Below are positions 5,374 to 6,354 of a stretch of 6,354 nt of DNA, piece by piece. The position numbers were made by a program, and so were the translations under genes. Where the stretch lies: NCBI GenBank assembly GCA_958427375.1, contig CAUABY010000125.1, forward strand, positions 1 through 6,354. The letters are read 5' to 3'. The notes below the pieces were generated by a model that had not been told where the DNA came from, ran no database searches, and was given only the letters and a program-made list of their open reading frames with translations. Source of the DNA: an uncultured Eubacteriales bacterium (GTDB taxonomy: Bacteria; Bacillota; Clostridia; Oscillospirales; Oscillospiraceae). The first letter of the stretch is position 1, and each line of letters starts with the position of its first letter.

Positions 5374-6354
5374 TCAAACTATCAAAAGTGCCAATTTGAA
5401 CACCACAAAGGCCGCGGCCCACGCCACCGCGCACTGTAACACCACCACGCCGACAGTTTTGAGCGTGGAGCCAAACTCGCGCCTGATGGTGGACACCGCC
5501 GCGATGCAGGGGGTATAGAGCAGCACGAATGTAATGAAACTTGCCGCGGAGGCGGTTGTGAACACACTGGTAAGCGTCACGCCGAGGTTCGCCATGCTGG
5601 TATTGAGCAATATGGCAAGGGTGGAGACAACGGCCTCTTTCGCCGTGAAGCCGGAGATGAGCGCCGTGACCATACGCCAGTCACCAAAGCCGAGCGGCTT
5701 GAAGATAGGCTCAATAAACTGGCCAATCAGCGCAAGGAGACTGTCAGCACTATTAGCAACAACGTTGAGGCGCGTGTCAAAGGTCTGTAGGAACCAGATT
5801 ATGATGGTTGCGAGGAAGATGACCGTGAACGCGCGCTCCAAGAAGTCGCGCGCCTTTTCCCAGAGCAGCAGGCCCACGCTCTTTGCAGAGGGCATGCGGT
5901 AGTTCGGCAGCTCCATGACAAAGGGCACAGGGTTGCCGCGGAAGGCCGTGGACTTCAAGATAAGCGCAACGACGATGCCGATGGCTATGCCGAGGACATA
6001 AATACAAATCATCGCCAGGCCGCTGTGACGCCCGAAGAAAGCCGCGGCAAACACGGTGTATATCGGGATTTTGGCAGAGCAGCTCATATACGGGGTGAGC
6101 ATTATGGTCATTTTCCTGTCCCTGTCGGATGAAACTGTGCGTGTAGCCATGATTGCGGGCACCGAGCAGCCAAAACCGATGAGCATCGGCACGAAGCTGC
6201 GCCCGGAGAGGCCGATTTTTCTCAGCGGCTTATCCATGACAAAGGCGATGCGCGCCATATAGCCGGTATCCTCAAGTATGGAGAGGAAGAAGAACAGCAC
6301 CACGATGATGGGCAGAAAGCTCAGTACACTGCCCACTCCCGCGAACACGCCGTC
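5374..6354 (-). CDS. feoB: Ferrous iron transporter FeoB, C-terminal part (5' end outside window)
   Basis: Inner-membrane Fe(II) uptake protein; whole FeoB joins an N-terminal G-protein domain to a gated membrane channel. Only the last 326 codons are in the window, covering most of the membrane domain; the GTPase and linker domains lie past the right edge. The visible part starts within DGVFAGVGSVLSFLP and shows the FeoB segment LEDTGYMARIAF. The first Gate motif is GFGCSVPAIMATRT (Cys at visible residue 63), followed by MLTPYMSCSAKIPIY (Cys at 92). The second Gate follows with GFTAKEAVVSTLAIL (near 235), then LYTPCIAAVSTIRREFG (Cys near 283) and a final hydrophobic helix. All conserved membrane Cys are present, and the reading frame is intact to TGA at 5374-5376. 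It is convergent with the two-component relic and followed by its small Cys-rich partner. A feoA gene and Fur control would be expected upstream, outside the window. Confidence 0.95.
   Translation of the reverse strand, partial: DGVFAGVGSVLSFLPIIVVLFFFLSILEDTGYMARIAFVMDKPLRKIGLSGRSFVPMLIGFGCSVPAIMATRTVSSDRDRKMTIMLTPYMSCSAKIPIYTVFAAAFFGRHSGLAMICIYVLGIAIGIVVALILKSTAFRGNPVPFVMELPNYRMPSAKSVGLLLWEKARDFLERAFTVIFLATIIIWFLQTFDTRLNVVANSADSLLALIGQFIEPIFKPLGFGDWRMVTALISGFTAKEAVVSTLAILLNTSMANLGVTLTSVFTTASAASFITFVLLYTPCIAAVSTIRREFGSTLKTVGVVVLQCAVAWAAAFVVFKLALLIV

Overview
The window looks like chromosomal DNA from an anaerobic Clostridia-type Firmicute, probably of the Oscillospiraceae/Ruminococcaceae kind. 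This rests on strong AAGGAG-type ribosome binding sites, a lipoprotein sugar-binding protein next to a ROK regulator, a FeoB with the small Cys-rich companion protein usual in Firmicutes, and protein sequences in the style of that group. Taxonomy is inferred from style only, because no search could be run.

Positions 3-3424, all on the minus strand, form a tight sugar-uptake/catabolism operon read right to left: a ROK-family regulator (GTG start at 3424), a xylose-isomerase-like TIM-barrel protein (sugar phosphate isomerase/epimerase type), then an ABC-transporter sugar-binding lipoprotein. Junctions are 11-12 nt and the Shine-Dalgarno sequences sit on or just after the upstream stop codons. 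Permease genes would be expected beyond the left edge. Just upstream of the regulator, a perfect 17-bp inverted repeat with a 5-nt spacer (3457-3495) contains a TTGACA in each arm and is the probable autoregulatory operator.

Positions 3425-3915 are non-coding. They hold the operator and promoter, a perfect 10-bp hairpin, a long imperfect stem-loop ending in six T, and a promoter-like site with tandem TTCAGC repeats just before a two-component system.

Positions 3916-5144 on the plus strand hold the wreck of an OmpR-type response regulator and its histidine kinase. At least three lesions are visible: a frameshift with missing bases in the receiver domain near 4036-4046; a large deletion near 4355 that joins the start of the regulator's DNA-binding domain to the second membrane helix of the kinase; and a frameshift in a CG run near 4978 inside the kinase ATP-binding domain. 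The receiver has also lost an acidic-pocket residue. Promoter and terminator remain recognisable, suggesting fairly recent decay.

Positions 5158-5192 carry a strong hairpin terminator between the convergent units. Positions 5205-6354 (minus) hold the 3' part of feoB (ferrous iron transporter, running off the right edge) followed by a 49-residue FeoB-associated Cys-rich membrane protein.

No clearly new system is seen. The most unusual items are the internally deleted two-component relic, the operator palindrome, and a possible non-coding transcript diverging from the operator.
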